Program-made: the position numbers and the translations under genes
In this document: one piece after another, positions 33,053 to 45,131 of the stretch
Layout of the letters: the number at the start of each line of letters is the position of its first letter
Numbering within the stretch: the first letter of the stretch is position 1
Notes under the pieces: model-generated
Database searches by the model: none
Told to the model about the DNA's origin: nothing
What the model saw: only the letters and a program-made list of their open reading frames with translations
DNA from: Scilla litardierei
Lineage: Eukaryota > Streptophyta > Magnoliopsida > Asparagales > Asparagaceae
Direction: 5' to 3'
DNA: 64,000 nt
Assembly: GCA_030789695.1 (NCBI GenBank)
Contig: CM061132.1
Span: forward strand, 151,536,597 to 151,600,596

Positions 33053-33361
33053 TGATAGATCCGACACAGTAGGGCCATATTTTTGGTGGTTTTATGTTAT
33101 TTTATTAATGTAGGGGCATTTGGGTAATTAGGCAATTAGATAGATTATTATAAAAGGTGAGGAAGGCCGGCTGGCCCTAGTCATGTGTGATTTGATTATT
33201 TTGAAAAATCTAAGAGATGGTTCTTCGTTCTACGGGAGGGTGCACACGTCCCCTATCAATCGGCGCCTTGGGATGGAGGTTACCCCTTAAATTGTAGCCA
33301 ATATATCTCTTTTACTTTCAGTTGTATACTAACAAATTTCAGACCTATTTGAGTTCTATCA
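33053..33361 (+). repeat. 5' LTR of the TR-GAG element
   Basis: tgatagatccgacacag to gagttctatca, followed after a few A residues by the initiator-Met tRNA primer site. It matches 39507-39815 at most positions by eye. Confidence 0.85.
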
Positions 33362-33389
33362 AAAAATTGGTATCAGAGCTTGTCGATCT

Positions 33390-34604
33390 ATGGCAGCGGC
33401 AACGAGATCCATGGAAAAAATTGAAGCTTTGGATGAAAAGTATGACGGCGAAATCAAGAAATCGAAGAAAGCCGTGTATGATCTTAGGGTTTCGGCGGAA
33501 AAGGACAAGGTGATGACGGCGCAAAGATTTGACGGCGTGGAGAAGACCCTAGCCCAGATCGTGCAACAAATCGCGGGGCTCGCAACGGCGATTCAATCAA
33601 AAGAGAGCGAAAACCCTAATCCGACGAAAAAGGAGACACCTTTGGAGAAAGGAAATGAAAAGGTGGAAGCTTTTGAAGAGGGAATGCTTTCCGATGCCGA
33701 CTACTTCAAGGAAAATGAGTAGTCCACGAAGAACGACGACGTCTTCAGAAGCCCTATGGTGTCAAGGCGGGCCCGAAAACCACACAAGGCGGCAACCCAG
33801 GGGCTGACGCCCCTTGCAGGCCCTTCCCGGGGGGCCGGCAAGGGGCGACAGCCCTTGCAGAAGCTCCTGGAGGGGCCGCCGCCCCTTACTGGGGCCTCCC
33901 ACTGTCTCGGCAAGGGGCGCCGCCCCCAGCAGGGACCCCGCAAGGGCCCCGCCCCTTGCAGAGCCCCTGGGGGATTCGACAGGGGCGACAGCCCCCGCAG
34001 GGGCCCCCGCCCATGACTGAGCCCTCTGGGGGCTTTGGCTTGGGGCGGCAGTCCCTGCAAGGGCCCGGCAGGGGGCGTCGCCTGTGACTGAACCCCCACA
34101 GGGGGGTATGGGGACCAACGACCTTCCCGAGCCATAAATCATCAACCACCGGACACTTTTGGGCTACGAAACAGTGTTGGCGAGGATTTCAGAAGCCGAC
34201 GAGGTTCTCGAGGCCAATCGGTGCCGTGATATGATGACGACGAACCTCCATATTACTCATGGGAGCTCGACTACAAGGATGACGAGTTTCGAGATCCCCA
34301 CAACCCCTGTTATGGAGCACAGAGGCAACCACGCCCACCCCCTACTTATGAGGACTATGCATGAGACGACGATGGAGGAGGGGATTGGGAGAGAGGAGAT
34401 CGAAGCTTCTACGCAGGCGACGAAGATCGGGAAGGCTATGAAGATCGTGAGGGAGGCCCGCGGAGGGGATATGAGCGGCATCAGGAGCGATGGCAGCATT
34501 ATCACCAGCCCAAACACGCAGAAGGGCGAGGAGACCAGGGGACCGTCGTGGTGGACAGGTTGCGGAAGCTAAAGATGCATGTGTTCGAGGGGGATGACCA
34601 TGTG
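33390..34604 (+). pseudogene. TR-GAG gag, first part, with GC-rich insert
   Basis: Starts MAAATRSMEKIEALDEKYD, a charged coiled-coil-like N-terminus very like the Gag start of Gypsy B (MAASTRS...). The frame stops at 33720-33722. A GC-rich tract (33765-34125) with repeats of aggggccgccgccccttg type follows. From about 34210 a Tyr/Asp-rich linker can be read (YDDDEPPYYSWELDYKDDEF), leading to the Gag core start LRKLKMHVFEGDD at 34558-34596. One stop lies in the linker near 34360. The core is then cut by the insertion and resumes at 38695. Confidence 0.7.
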
Positions 34605-37600
34605 TGTAAGACCTGCTCTCAGGGGACCATTACTTATTTGATTTATTTGCAGGTCTGCAGATCACCAGTGAAAACAATATAGCCACGATGCAGAGATGTA
34701 CAAAAATACTCAAATATGGTCCATTTTATTACAATCCATATTATACAAGGAAATATGAAAGAAAAGAAGTGCCGCTGAAAATACACAACTTAAGCTCTAG
34801 AAAATCAGCAGTCTTATGGTCAAACTCTGGCTTTTCAAACTCATAGGTCTCCTCTTCAATCTGTTCTTCGTCTGTCGGTGCCATAAAATGGAACCGTAGG
34901 TCAGTCACAATAATTCTAGAAATAGTAGTAAAAGCAGTGTACAAGCATGTGAATGAACAGGCTATGGAAACTAACTAACTACATACATTCATGCAAATGA
35001 GACAAGTAAAGAAACATCAGTTATACATGCAAGTGTGATAAGTAATGTATGAGAGCAATAACTATGACATGGCATATATGACATGGTAACAAAGCATGTA
35101 AGGTAGCAACAATAGTAAGATAAGCCGGCATATGGAGTAACAACAATAAGACAAACAGGCAGCAATGTAGTTTTGCAAGTAGTAACTAAACTACGTGACT
35201 CAAGTTGGAGAGTATGATATGCAACCATTGAGTTCATCTCTTGCCTGGGTGTGCTTTACCCAGACGGAACTGACACAGTTAGTGGTAGGTGTTTGCCGAC
35301 GCAGTCAGTATGTAAGGTTTTACCGACACAGGCAGCATGTAAGGTTTTGCCGACACATGCATCTATATTTGCCGACGTAGGCAGCAGGTAGATGAACTCC
35401 AGTCACTCCCACACTCTCTCAAACTATGAATTACCCCAAACCCCAGTGATGTGTCATGTGAATCAAGTATATGTTTATTACGAGATGTTCTACGAGATAT
35501 TCCACAGAATGTACCACAAAATATTCCACAAGATAGTTCATTCGATAATTCATTAGCATTCACTGAGTTATAGATGTCATGCAGCAAGTGATGTGACTAT
35601 TTAAACGTGAGCAAGTGTATCCAAAGTCCATGCATGGTTTTCAAGTGATAAGAATCAGAACATGGTAAATAAGGGTGGACAAGACGAGGGAGTTATCAGG
35701 ATGATGAAAAGGTTGAAATTGCTCTTTTAAAAGTATTTATAATTAATGGTTGCAAACTGATGATAATTGGAATCCTAACATTGATCCATGCATACATGGC
35801 CAGTCAGGTTTGGCTAAGCAGGTCACTATCCCTGCAAGCAGGGTGATCCTAACTTTGGCGCAAACGATCCTAGACACCGGGTGGTATCAATATTAATAAT
35901 GCCAATTATCACATCTGCTCCATTGGTTATATTAACGAGCAGTAGAATAGTTCTCTATTTAGATCTACACCTCTATGATAGGTAAACTAGGATCACTGAT
36001 TGACTTTTTATTTAAAACCAGAAGGCAAAGCAAAGCAGATGCTAAGAAATTTGAGGATTAAGACAAGTCCAACAACTATGATGTTGATCTCATGCTTCAA
36101 GCATATGGTATTTCCATTAGTACACAGTTTACCCAAGTAGATGGTTGCGTGCTACAACTACCAAAGTTGAAAGTTGGTAAAATCGTATGCTCCAGTTAAT
36201 AGTCATTCTGAGATTATAAGTTCAGTTTCCTATTTAATTAGGTCTCTAGTCATTTGTTCAAGTCAATAGCCGTAGTGAGGATATATATGATGTCCTAAGT
36301 TCATGCTCGAACACTTGCTTAGCTTCTAAAAACTAGAATTAGAGTGACGTACTGGTTTGAGAATTGTCGTAGTGAGCCGAGGCAGGAGCTATGGCTTTCA
36401 AGGGTGCTCGTGTAAGAGAAACGGTACCTGCTATCATAAGATATCATCGGTTAAATCACTTAAATGTTATGTTATTTTCTATCTATTTATCGTACTCGGT
36501 TGTATTTTTATTATAGCTTGAAAACCCGTCAAAATACATATTAATAATTTTAGATAGCCTAGAAGTGAGTAAAATAATTTTATCTAGAAAGAAAATATTT
36601 TTCTAAAGCTTATAATTATTGTTTATAATTTTTAAAAGCTTAGAATCAATATTCGGAATTTAAAATCAATAAAAAACTAATTTTTGAAATTAGAAATTAA
36701 CAATCGTAAATGTTCGACAAATTGTTTACAAAATAGACACGTCGAAAAATCTCATATGATGTGTCGAAATTTTACTCTCGACTGGTAGAATACGAAAATA
36801 TTTTTTATACATATGGGTTTTCGTGTAGTATGAAAGATATAAGTATTTTTATCAAATCTGAATTAACTACCGTAAACTTTGAAAAATCATAACTTGAAAA
36901 ATAAATATCGGATTGAGACGAATCTGGCGCTAACGCGCTCACGACAACGCGTAGAACATTTTGGTATTTTTAGATTTTTAGTGTGAGGCTTATATTTCCA
37001 TTTTTCATTTTTTTATATTAAAACCCGTTTTCTCTCTTTTCTTTCTCTCTCTAAATCACCTCTTCTCTTCTACCTCATGTGTAAGTTGTTGACGTGCTTT
37101 GCTTCTTCATGTGTGCACGTGTTCGGGTTGTTGCAATGGGCAGCGACGAGGAGTGGGGGGCGGTTGGTCGGAGGTCGGCTGGGGAGCGGCGCTGGTGGGC
37201 CGGCCTACTAGCGACGGGCAGGCGGCGATCCGGCGTGGTCCGGCGTCGATCCGACGAGATGAAACAAGGGGCCTCGGTTAGCTTGCGTTGGGAGTTTGGA
37301 GAAGTCGTCGTCGAAGGTAGACCGAACAGCAATGTCGTCGACGTCCATAGGAGCGAGGAGAAGACCGATGAGGGGGAGGGGTGGCTCGCGGGATCGTCGG
37401 CGTGCGTTGAGAGCTCACCGGAGATGAGCGGGCTAGAGCGGGCATTGATGGCGTCTCGAGGACGTCGGGATGTCTTCGTCGGTCGGTGGACGACGGAGGC
37501 AGTTCGCTGGTGGGGTAGCCGAATGAGGGAGTGGTGGCGGTTCTCGCCAGAGGACGTGCTCTTGCTTGGGGCTGCCGTTTGTGGGGTTCTTCGTGAGCGT

Positions 37601-38693
37601 GTTGGGATGCTCAGGAGAAGGGGAAAAAAGTAGTATAATAATAATAGCATAGAGAGTTGGGTCTGTGTTGGTAAAGGCTTAAGAGGTCGATGGAGTTGGT
37701 GATGGCGAAGAGCAATGGAGATGAAGATGCAAATTGAAAACTACAGAGAAAACAACTGAAGATACATGACAGTGAAGAATGATCATAGAATAACAATATA
37801 CCTCTCCAAAAGACATGAATGATACCCCACAAGTGCACCAGGCAGAAGAAAAAGGACAGACGGTTCTTAGTTAAAATTGATGAAGAGCTAAAAGAATGGT
37901 TATCCATAATGAGCAATATCACATGCAGGAGTTGAGAAGACGTTGAAAGTGGGGGCAGAGGCGATGATACTGGTGGATGTAGTGGTGGAGCTAGGAGAGG
38001 TGGAGGGGCTTGGGTGTTGCGGTGGTTGCATGGGTTGGAGAAGAAAGCATTGGAAACTCAGGGGAATCGTTCGACGAGGCTTGGGGAATTGGGTGATGTT
38101 GCGGAGAAGGCCGAAAGATGGGGTGGTTGGAGCTCAGGGTGGAGCTTGTCGGCGAAAGATGGTGGGAAGCCGTGGAGGTCTCGGCGGTTGGTGTAGCCCG
38201 GAGGAGGGAGGCCGACGGTGGGGCTTCGTCGGGGTGAAGGGAGAGAGTGACAGAGAGTGGAGGGGGGCTTATGCTGTGAAGATGAGAAGGGGCTCATGGG
38301 TTTAAACAAGGTGATAAGAATATTATTATAAGTATGCAATTAATGTGTTTGTTGGAGGTTATTGACTAACCGAGGAAATGTATAAGGTGATATCCTCGTG
38401 GGCTGCTAACGGGATATGTAAGCTAGAAAGAAATTAAGTTAGGTTAATAATAAGAAGTAATTAAGATAATTAAATAATGAAAATTACGATTTTGCCCCTG
38501 AGACTAAACGTCTCCGAAAAATTACAAAAATAATATCACAGGTTCGTATCGTCGCAAGGATCATGAAAATGAAGTCCATTTTCAGATTTGAGCGACGAAA
38601 AAATAGAAAAAAAATCCTTTACTCAATTTTTGAAATCGTTTGAAATCGTTTAAATACGGAAAAACGTATACGACGAAAACAGACTGTTATACA
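34605..38693. mobile_element. 4.1-kb unclassified insertion inside the TR-GAG gag
   Basis: The gag reading is continuous if 34604 is joined to about 38697 (FEGDDHV then ALIYMAERFF). The insert has TG...CA-like ends (tgtaagacc ... gttataca), as an LTR would, but no internal LTR pair was found; a large solo LTR is possible. An AT box (tttttatattaaaacccg, about 37010-37027) followed by a pyrimidine-rich leader looks like a promoter in + orientation. A GC-rich 179-codon frame at 37094-37633 has no recognised motif and is not called. The target duplication is unclear. Confidence 0.5.
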
Positions 38694-39506
38694 GTGGCAT
38701 TGATTTACATGGCGGAGAGATTTTTTAGGGTCTCCCGCATGACGAAGGATCAGAAGCTAGAGGCGGCGGCGGTATGTTTAGATGGGAAGACGCTGGCGTA
38801 GTACCAGTAGAGGGACGAGAGACGGCCGTTTCGCTCGTGGGAGGAGATCAAGGGCGGTTTGGTGGAGAGATTCTGCGACACTCATCTGGGGAATTTGCAG
38901 GAGCAGCTACTTTCCCTCAGGAAGGATGGCACGGTGAGGGACTACATGAAGTTTGTGGCACTTTCAGGACGAGTACGAGGAGTTTTCGATGAGATGATAG
39001 AGAGCACCTTCATGAAGGGGCTGAAGGCTACGATTCGCACGGAGGTTCGCACCCAGAAGCCTCGGGACCTGATAGAGGCTATGGAGTACGCTCAGATGGT
39101 GGAGAATCGCCTAATGGAGACGAAGAGATCTGGAGGGATTAGGGGTGGCTCATCTTCACACAGCCAACCCATGAATGGAGGACAGCAGAAGGCAGCGACA
39201 GTGACAGACTCAGCCAATCAGGAGAAGAGCAGGGTGCCATTACAAGGAATAAAGATTCGAAAACTGATGAAGGCGGTGATATGCCAGAGGAGACAGAAGG
39301 GGCTGTACTTCAAATGCGGCGAGCGGTTCACCCCGAGGCACCATTGCGGAGTACGTAAGCTCCAGATACTGCTAGTGGAGGACGACGAGGACGATGTAGT
39401 GAAGGATGAAGAGGCTGGAGAGGATGACGACCTTCCCTTTGGAATAGGACCGCCAGAGACTTCATGCACCACCTTGAGGACAAAGTGGTTTTCGGTGGCG
39501 GAGTAA
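38694..39506 (+). pseudogene. TR-GAG gag, second part
   Basis: Gypsy Gag core (retrotrans_gag type): MAERFFRVSRMTKDQKLEAA at 38710-38769, then two stops, then an open 215-codon frame 38859-39506. It shows the Gag hallmarks LVERF, LRKDGTVRDYMKFVALSGRV, STFMKGLKATIRTEV and ALxxAxxxE-like IEAMEYAQMVE. The knuckle is reduced (YFKCGERFTPRHHC). An acidic tail and then a pol C-terminal remnant follow, just before the 3' LTR. Confidence 0.78.
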
Positions 39507-39815
39507 TGATAAATCCGGCCTAATAGGGCCATATTTTGGGTGTTTTTGTGTTATTTTATTAATGTATGGGCATTTAGGTAATTAGGCAATTAGATAGATT
39601 AATATAAAAGGGGAGGGAGGCCGGCCGGCCCTAGGCATGTGTGATTTGATTATTTTGTGAAATCGGAGAGATGGTTCTTCGTTCTACGGGAGGGTGCAGA
39701 CGTCTGCTATCAATTGGCGTCTTGGGAGAGAGGTTACCCCTTAAATTGTAGCCAATTTATCTCTTTTACTTTCAGTTTTCTAAGAATAAATTTCAGATCT
39801 ATTCAAGTTCTACCA
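39507..39815 (+). repeat. 3' LTR of the TR-GAG element
   Basis: tgataaatccggcctaat to gttctacca. It overlaps the stop of the preceding frame by a few bases and is paired with 33053-33361. Confidence 0.85.
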
Positions 39816-41004
39816 TAAACACAAAGATATAACCAAATTAAGCTTCAAATCTTCTACATTTAAATTCAATATATTCATATCATGTCAGTGAAAATTTCGA
39901 AGTACTACATGTTGGACACAAAATTGCTTATTCGGTACAATATCTAATGCTAATATAGATAGTCAAGAATCAGTTAACCTAAATGGCCAATAATAAACAT
40001 TTCTGACCAGCAGTTAAGCCATCAAAAAGACACCTTCAACCTGGGGATTAATTAGAGCATCCCATTGAGATGCCAAGGAAAAAATGATGCGAAATGACCA
40101 GCAAGCATCATGTAGTTGTCCTGAGCAAACCGACTTTCCATCATAACTGATCCACAAATGTTGTGCTTTCTTGTCGAAAAATTGTCAGTTCGGCAACCTC
40201 CCAAACAATTATAATTTAGTAGGAATTTTTGGCTATATATTGAATATCGTTAGAAGGATTCTCCAGAAGAATGAAAATTATAAATCAAACTAAAAGGCAA
40301 GCTGTGATTATTGTCACTTGTCATTATAGATTTTGATAATGGAATAATGGATTTGGTCAATTGTCATTACGCGAAATTAAAGATGCATTGCGATGGATGC
40401 TTAATAAAGCTTTCACCCATTTAGCCCAACCTTGCAAAAATTTAATCTTAAAAATCAATTCTAGAAATGCATGCAGTGGATAAATGCATAAGCCAAGAAG
40501 CATGTAAAATGAAAAAAATAAAGAAGTTCAAGGGTGCAGGGAGATGATTAACTCTCCACTGTCCGCACTCAAAGCAGTTAAGTTCTCATGCAAATTTCAT
40601 AACCTGAACATGTTTAGGATTTTTATAAAGGTTATGTTCCAAAAAAATTGGAGACTCAGGGAATCTCACCAACGGGGCCGATGGTTTATCATCTTCCATC
40701 GTTGATAAAAGCTTAATTCATGCAACATCTCGATTATCTTTAGACAATGTGTCCTAAATTCCCTGTTAGTTTATTGTCTATTAACTACAATACCATGAAT
40801 ATCTATTAGCCTGCTTACCAAGAATGAAATTGTTGAACGACCTTCCCTTCATATGTTATTTAGGATCTGTTGATTGGAGTGATGATTGGTTTGGATCGCG
40901 AGAATGGAAGTCTCTACTACTTGGATGGTAGTGATTCACATTTGGATTTTGTTGTACCAGTGATTCACCTTTGGATTTCGTTGTGCCTCTTCATTTGACT
41001 CCAT
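39816..41004. other. AT-rich stretch before Copia-4
   Basis: No gene called. A short minus-strand reading near 40150-40055 (MESRFAQDNYMMLAGHF) is open but too short to judge. It may contain the decayed gag of Copia-4. Confidence 0.3.
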
Positions 41005-42060
41005 TGCTATGCTATTGTTAGCTTGGCCATCCATCTTTGCAAACTTTGCGACAAGTAGCGTCCATTGAGTTTTCTGTTGCGTCTTTAGGTTATGAGCCCT
41101 TCAATTAGGAAAGCATCACGGGAATTCCTATCCTAGTTGGATTATTAGCAGCGATCCCAAATTGAGTTGGTGTGTTTAGACGTATAAGTTCAATAAGTTC
41201 AATGTCGAATTGCTTCCTCTTTTGGTTTTCGTTATTTTCTGGTTTTTGCGGATGGTTTCTCAAGAATAACTTGGGTGTTGTTAAAAGACATGACACAGGT
41301 CCCCGGTGTCATCGAGAACCTTTGTAATGTGAACTGCAAATTCAATTTTAAAACTTTATTTCTGTTTTACATACCAACAATGCCACTGAATATGTGTCAC
41401 ATGAAGTTTGTAGTTTTTATTTGTCGCATGGAATTTTGCAACAAACTACATATTCTCACACTTCACAACAAAATGGTGTTGTCATCTTTTAAATGGGGCT
41501 AGGACACTTAATGGTTGAGATGAATGTTCGCAAATAGCTTCGGGCAGATGTAGTACTTTGTACATGTCAAGTAATTAATGGTGTCTCTTGGGTGTATGCT
41601 TCATGATGACATTCCTATTTCGTGTCTATATCCTGATAAGCACACATTCTATGTTCCTTCTTGGTATTTTGGATGTATGTGTTTTGTTCAAATTCTATAG
41701 CTTGATCTTGATAAGCTGTCTCTTGGGTTTGTAAAATGTCCTTTTGATTTAGTGCCTCTAGCAGCAAAATTTGGTCAACCATCGTCTATTACTGACCGAT
41801 ATAATCTTGTTTTCTTAGACCTACATTATCCTATTGCATATTGTTGATAGGTATAAGGATCAACTTGTTACAAGGGGTTTAGATAAACATATGATGTGGA
41901 CTACCTTTAGACCTCTACAATGGCTAGACTCAACTATATTCAAGTTATCTTCTCTATTGCTGTAAGCCAGTAGTTACAGATGTTTCAGCAAGATGTGAAA
42001 AATGCATTCATATATGATAATTTGGAGGAGAATGTGTAGATAAAATAACCTCATGAGAAT
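41005..42060 (+). pseudogene. Copia-4 pol relic
   Basis: Strongly decayed Copia pol in the + direction. The pre-integrase is readable at about 41018-41060 (LGHPSLQTLRQVAS), an integrase segment at 41425-41480 (GILQQTTYSHTSQQNGV), the end of integrase at 41600-41740 (PDKHTFYVPSWYFGC) and reverse transcriptase at 41860-42050 (RYKDQLVTRGLDKH, later DVKNAFIYDNLEENV). Stops and shifts are frequent. No LTRs were found. Confidence 0.72.
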
Positions 42061-42966
42061 GTTGCACAGTAGGAAACTATAGACATTGCACATGCAGTCG
42101 GACTATTGAGTTAATTTATACACAAACCACGTGAGATCAATCGTCAAGAAGCACTGTCAAGCAGTCTTTAAGAAGGCGGATGCACAACGCAAGGCGTTGG
42201 ACATTCTTATGAAGCAAGACGTAAGCATCAAGGCGTGAGGCGTAAGTCTCATGTTTTTAAATTACTATTAATATTGTATAACCATCATATGTAAGTAGTT
42301 AAACATATTTGTAACAACAAATGTGGATAAACTTCATTATGCTTTTGGTTTTATTGGGGGATATTGTAGCATGCAAAGTATGATCAATAATACCATTCAC
42401 AAAAGCAACATAAGGTTAATAAATAGATTGAGGAGTTAAGGAAAGAGTAGTGATTAGAAGTGTTTTTGGATTATGTACTAAGATTGAAATTTTAAGTATT
42501 ATATGCATTTAATAATTTATAGATTTTATATTTACAAGTACATATGACTTTTTGCCAATAAATGCAATACTGAATTTCATCTTTTCTTAAAGAAAAAGGA
42601 CAAAAAATTAGGGAGGACTCAAAAAATTCTAACGTTCCTTAAAAATAATCGAAGTACCATAATATTTTTTGCATTGCTTAACGCCCTTAAGCTGTCAAAT
42701 TTTCTTTTAATAACCAAAATATCTCCTTCCCCTTTTTCATCTTATTTCTTCTCCTTGTCCCGCCATTGTTGCTTTCTTCTCCTCTTCATGCTTCTTCTTT
42801 GTCGACATTTCTTCTCATGTTGCTTCGTCTTCTCCTCCTCCTTATTTCTTTTTTATTCTTCTTGTTCTCCTTTTTTCTCCTCCCCCGATCAATCATGTTG
42901 CTCCCTAGCATCGAAGGTGATGCCCGAGATAGTAGCGGAAAGGGGGGAGTTTATCCCGACAAAAAT
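42061..42966. other. Non-coding stretch with a pyrimidine-rich tract
   Basis: AT-rich sequence up to 42700, then a CT-rich tract (about 42715-42895) that produces Ser/Leu/Phe-rich open frames with no meaning. Gypsy A begins immediately after. Confidence 0.45.
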
Positions 42967-45035
42967 TGTAATGACTCTCTTTTTTACAGCACAAGCCCAC
43001 AATCAAGTCCCAACGGCCCCCACTTCCCTTTAAAAACAAAGTTTACTCTCTTTCTCATTTTTCTCATCTGCAGCCCCATCGACCCGAGCCTCGTTTCTTT
43101 TTCGTTCGTTCTCGCACACAGCGACTGACCAACCGACAACGACTCGGAGAATTCGTTGATTGCCATTAAATTTGAGCCCACACACACTCGCCGGCTTCCC
43201 CTTAACTCCCCGAGCCTCCAGCCACTCCATCGACACGTTTTTCCGACGCCAATTACTTTGTTCGACGAAATGTGTTTCGATTCCAACTGTCGCTGTAAAG
43301 ATATGTCCTCTCTCTCACCATCGCACAGCCCACGTTGTGTGGAATTCTTCTCCGATCTTACGTTTTGATTTTCCTATTTAACTTTCATCGCTTAGGGTTT
43401 TGATTTCATGCGAAAAATTTGGTTTTTCTCTTCTAAACTTTTCCGATTGAGCTCCAATTGGTCTCTGGATTTCTTAGGTGTTTTTGGCTTAACGTCTACG
43501 GAGCACGGTAGACCCTATTTACCCTAAACTTCGATTATTTTCTTCATGCATTTTTATTTGCCGAAAAGTTAGGGGTTTTCAGAAATTTTGTTGGATGTTT
43601 TCGTGATGGAGATGATGTTTCGTTGCTATATGAAAGAGATTTCTTCCCTTATGATGATAATGCATCCCACGAGCACAGCGATAACTTACGCCACAGCTAG
43701 TATTGTCGATTTGGGGTTGGGGTTTTTAGGGTTGGCCGCCAGGGTTTTCCCCTTCAGTCGATTGTACGACTGTGTTTTGTTGGTTTTGTTCCCTACAGTT
43801 TTGTGGTTGGCTGCGTCATGCGATTGTGCTTCTGTGGATTTTTCTGCCAACAGTTTTTCTTTGCAGCCGTTCTGGCCCCGGGCTGTGTAGTTCTTTTTCC
43901 TCTTCAGTTCATTATATGATTATTTTAGTGTGGGCTTGTGGATCCGAAATTTCAGTAGCATGTGACTGATTTGTGGGATTTCAAATGGGATTAATTTATG
44001 TTCCTATTTTCATTTTTTAAGGAAATTCTCTCGAGCTGGTAGACCCTAGAAATTACCTTTGGATGCCAATTAGATATGAATCTGATCTTGTGAAAGTTTT
44101 ATTCTTTTCAAAAATGTTTATTCTTCAGTTTTAAATTGTTTGAAAGGTTTGATTGTTTTAGAAATGTCTTGAAGTGAATTGTGTAGGGTTTTTCTTTTAC
44201 TATAGAAATTGATTTATAGAATTGTTAGAAGATAAACTTTGTATCTAGAATTGTGCAAATAAAGTTATTGTAGATTATTAATACATTACTTATTGTTATA
44301 GACACTACAGTTTAGCGCATGATTATTTTACATACTTTAGAAAGTATAGAACTAGAGGATAAATGAAAAGAAATTAAAATAGATAAAAATGACACGAGTT
44401 TTGGGGACTCATAATTAAAGATAGGAAGAGTGGCAAAGACTACGCTCATTGACTGAATTGTACCGATTTGGCTGGGTCCTATATCGACTCCTTTGGACCA
44501 TGGAATTAAGGCACATGTGAGCTTGCCTGTGGACCGGGGTGGTTCTTCAGTTCGCTCTTTTCATTTACATTATGAGTATAAGAATATTGAAATGATTTAG
44601 CTAGATTGACTTAGATTAGTGTTTAGTTGCAAATGTCTTGTTAGGATTATGATTACATGTAAAGTTATAATTGTTAGTTTATTTAAATATCGTCAACTTC
44701 ATTCTCTTTAAAATGTTTTTCAACAGGTGACGATCCAGCTTACGAAGAGGCTACAGTGTACGAGGAGTCAGAGTTTTCCAGTAGAGCGTGCAGACTTTTG
44801 AGCTAGTATCAACAAGGAGAGTTTTATTTAAATTCTTAAGCATGTTTTCTTTTATTGTCAGTGTGAGAGACTAGTAGTCATTTTCAGTATATACTTTTGT
44901 ATCCTCTCGAATGATGAATAAAGAATGTTTTCATTTATAAAATGTCATGTTCGTTATATATTGCATTCGCTGGTATATTGTTGGACCTGCATAAATAATG
45001 AAAGATGTAACAACACCCGGACATGTGGCGTTACA
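42967..45035 (+). repeat. 5' LTR of Gypsy A
   Basis: 2069 bp. Its first 265 bp match 62565-62829 with scattered changes. A decayed primer site (agtggtagcacatgc, 45036-45050) follows. A tttaaaaacaaag box at 43030-43042 may be the TATA region, followed by a pyrimidine-rich leader. Several open frames within (for example 43588-43890) have no recognised motif. Confidence 0.78.
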
Positions 45036-45131
45036 AGTGGTAGCACATGCAGGTCCCCGCAAAACACCTCGTAAACAATATAGGGCAAACAGGAAATATT
45101 CATAAATGAACAGTCCGACTGACATCCTCCT

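Larger units (their letters stand above)
33053..39815 (+). mobile_element. TR-GAG-type non-autonomous Gypsy retrotransposon with internal insertion
   Basis: Two 309-bp LTRs (33053-33361 and 39507-39815) share their whole length, including a TATA box (ttataaaagg at 33147; tataaaag at 39603). The primer site TGGTATCAGAGC is at 33368-33379. The interior holds only gag, split by a 4.1-kb insertion (about 34605-38693), and then joins directly to a tail readable as LEDKVVFGGG, typical of the end of Gypsy pol, just before the 3' LTR. No protease, reverse transcriptase or integrase is present. No convincing target duplication was seen. Confidence 0.82.

Noticed and set aside
34257..34517. Minus-strand 86-codon hydrophobic frame as a membrane protein.
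   Set aside because: It is the complement of the Tyr/Asp-rich Gag linker of the TR-GAG element.
37094..37633. A host gene encoded by the 179-codon GC-rich frame.
   Set aside because: Arg/Gly/Val-rich composition with a similar long frame on the opposite strand (37075-37650), no recognised motif, and position inside an insertion.
42674..43128. Two overlapping Ser/Leu/Phe-rich frames as a membrane protein gene.
   Set aside because: They arise from a pyrimidine-rich tract and run into the Gypsy A LTR.
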